The notes under the pieces are model-generated. The model searched no databases, was not told the origin of the DNA, and saw only the letters and a program-made list of their open reading frames with translations. Shown in pieces: positions 4,976 to 5,022 of a stretch of 5,022 nucleotides of DNA; within the stretch, counting starts at the first letter, position 1; each line of letters starts with the position of its first letter. Made by a program: the position numbers and the translations under genes. The DNA is from Oscillospiraceae bacterium (GTDB taxonomy: Bacteria > Bacillota > Clostridia > Oscillospirales > Ruminococcaceae), in assembly GCA_017544185.1 (NCBI GenBank), contig JAFYEQ010000169.1:1-5022 (forward strand), read 5' to 3'.

Positions 4976-5022
4976 GTGATGTAGATAGCGCTGATCTCTA
5001 ATACTTTTTTCTAATATCGGTG

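Noticed and set aside
4983..5010. AGAT/ATCT hairpin before the run of six Ts as a tRNA terminator
   Set aside because: The stem is 4 AT-rich pairs and is separated from the T run by 7 nt, which is too weak to call.

Overview
This 5.0 kb window looks like chromosomal DNA from a Gram-positive gut or rumen bacterium of the Ruminococcus (Oscillospiraceae) type. The reasons are moderate GC with very frequent ATA isoleucine codons, strong AGGAGG-type ribosome binding sites, extended -10 promoters of the form TGTGGTATAAT, and an ECF sigma factor whose core motifs (EQRLREVMDRHGD, NMQDAEEILQDTL) resemble those I associate with ruminococcal sigma/anti-sigma pairs. The taxonomic assignment is inference. 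All confident genes are on the + strand.

Layout. Positions 1-335 hold no confident gene. They contain a good sigma-A-type promoter (154-183) whose -10 box sits inside a perfect 15-nt palindrome, followed by a leader of about 150 nt. A two-gene signalling operon follows: an ECF sigma factor (345-944, start uncertain) overlapping by 23 nt a single-pass membrane protein that is very probably its anti-sigma partner (922-1587). A strong intrinsic terminator (1626-1657) ends this unit.

A second promoter (1671-1699) drives a tightly coupled three-gene operon: a C5-cytosine DNA methyltransferase (1782-3005), a Vsr-type mismatch/nicking endonuclease (3005-3460) and an adenylate-forming enzyme of the PaaK/CapK type (3457-4782). 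The stop/start overlaps are 1 and 4 nt. A perfect 7-bp inverted repeat abuts the methyltransferase ribosome binding site. A weak U-tract terminator may end the operon.

A third promoter with the same 15-nt -10 region (4810-4838) then drives a tRNA-Arg(CCG) gene (4851-4927) with encoded CCA and two unusual bases in its T arm. A 10-bp hairpin follows.

How the genes relate. The sigma and anti-sigma pair should sense something outside the membrane; its targets are not visible. The methyltransferase and Vsr form a recognisable DNA modification and repair pair: Vsr proteins nick at the T:G mismatches that arise when 5-methylcytosine deaminates. This Vsr lacks all four zinc ligands of the E. coli enzyme but keeps the catalytic residues, so it may be a divergent repair nuclease or a restriction-like nuclease. 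The adenylating enzyme is the unexplained member. Its translational coupling to a methyltransferase and nuclease is the most interesting feature here and could mark an uncharacterised modification or defence module, or simply a hitchhiking gene.
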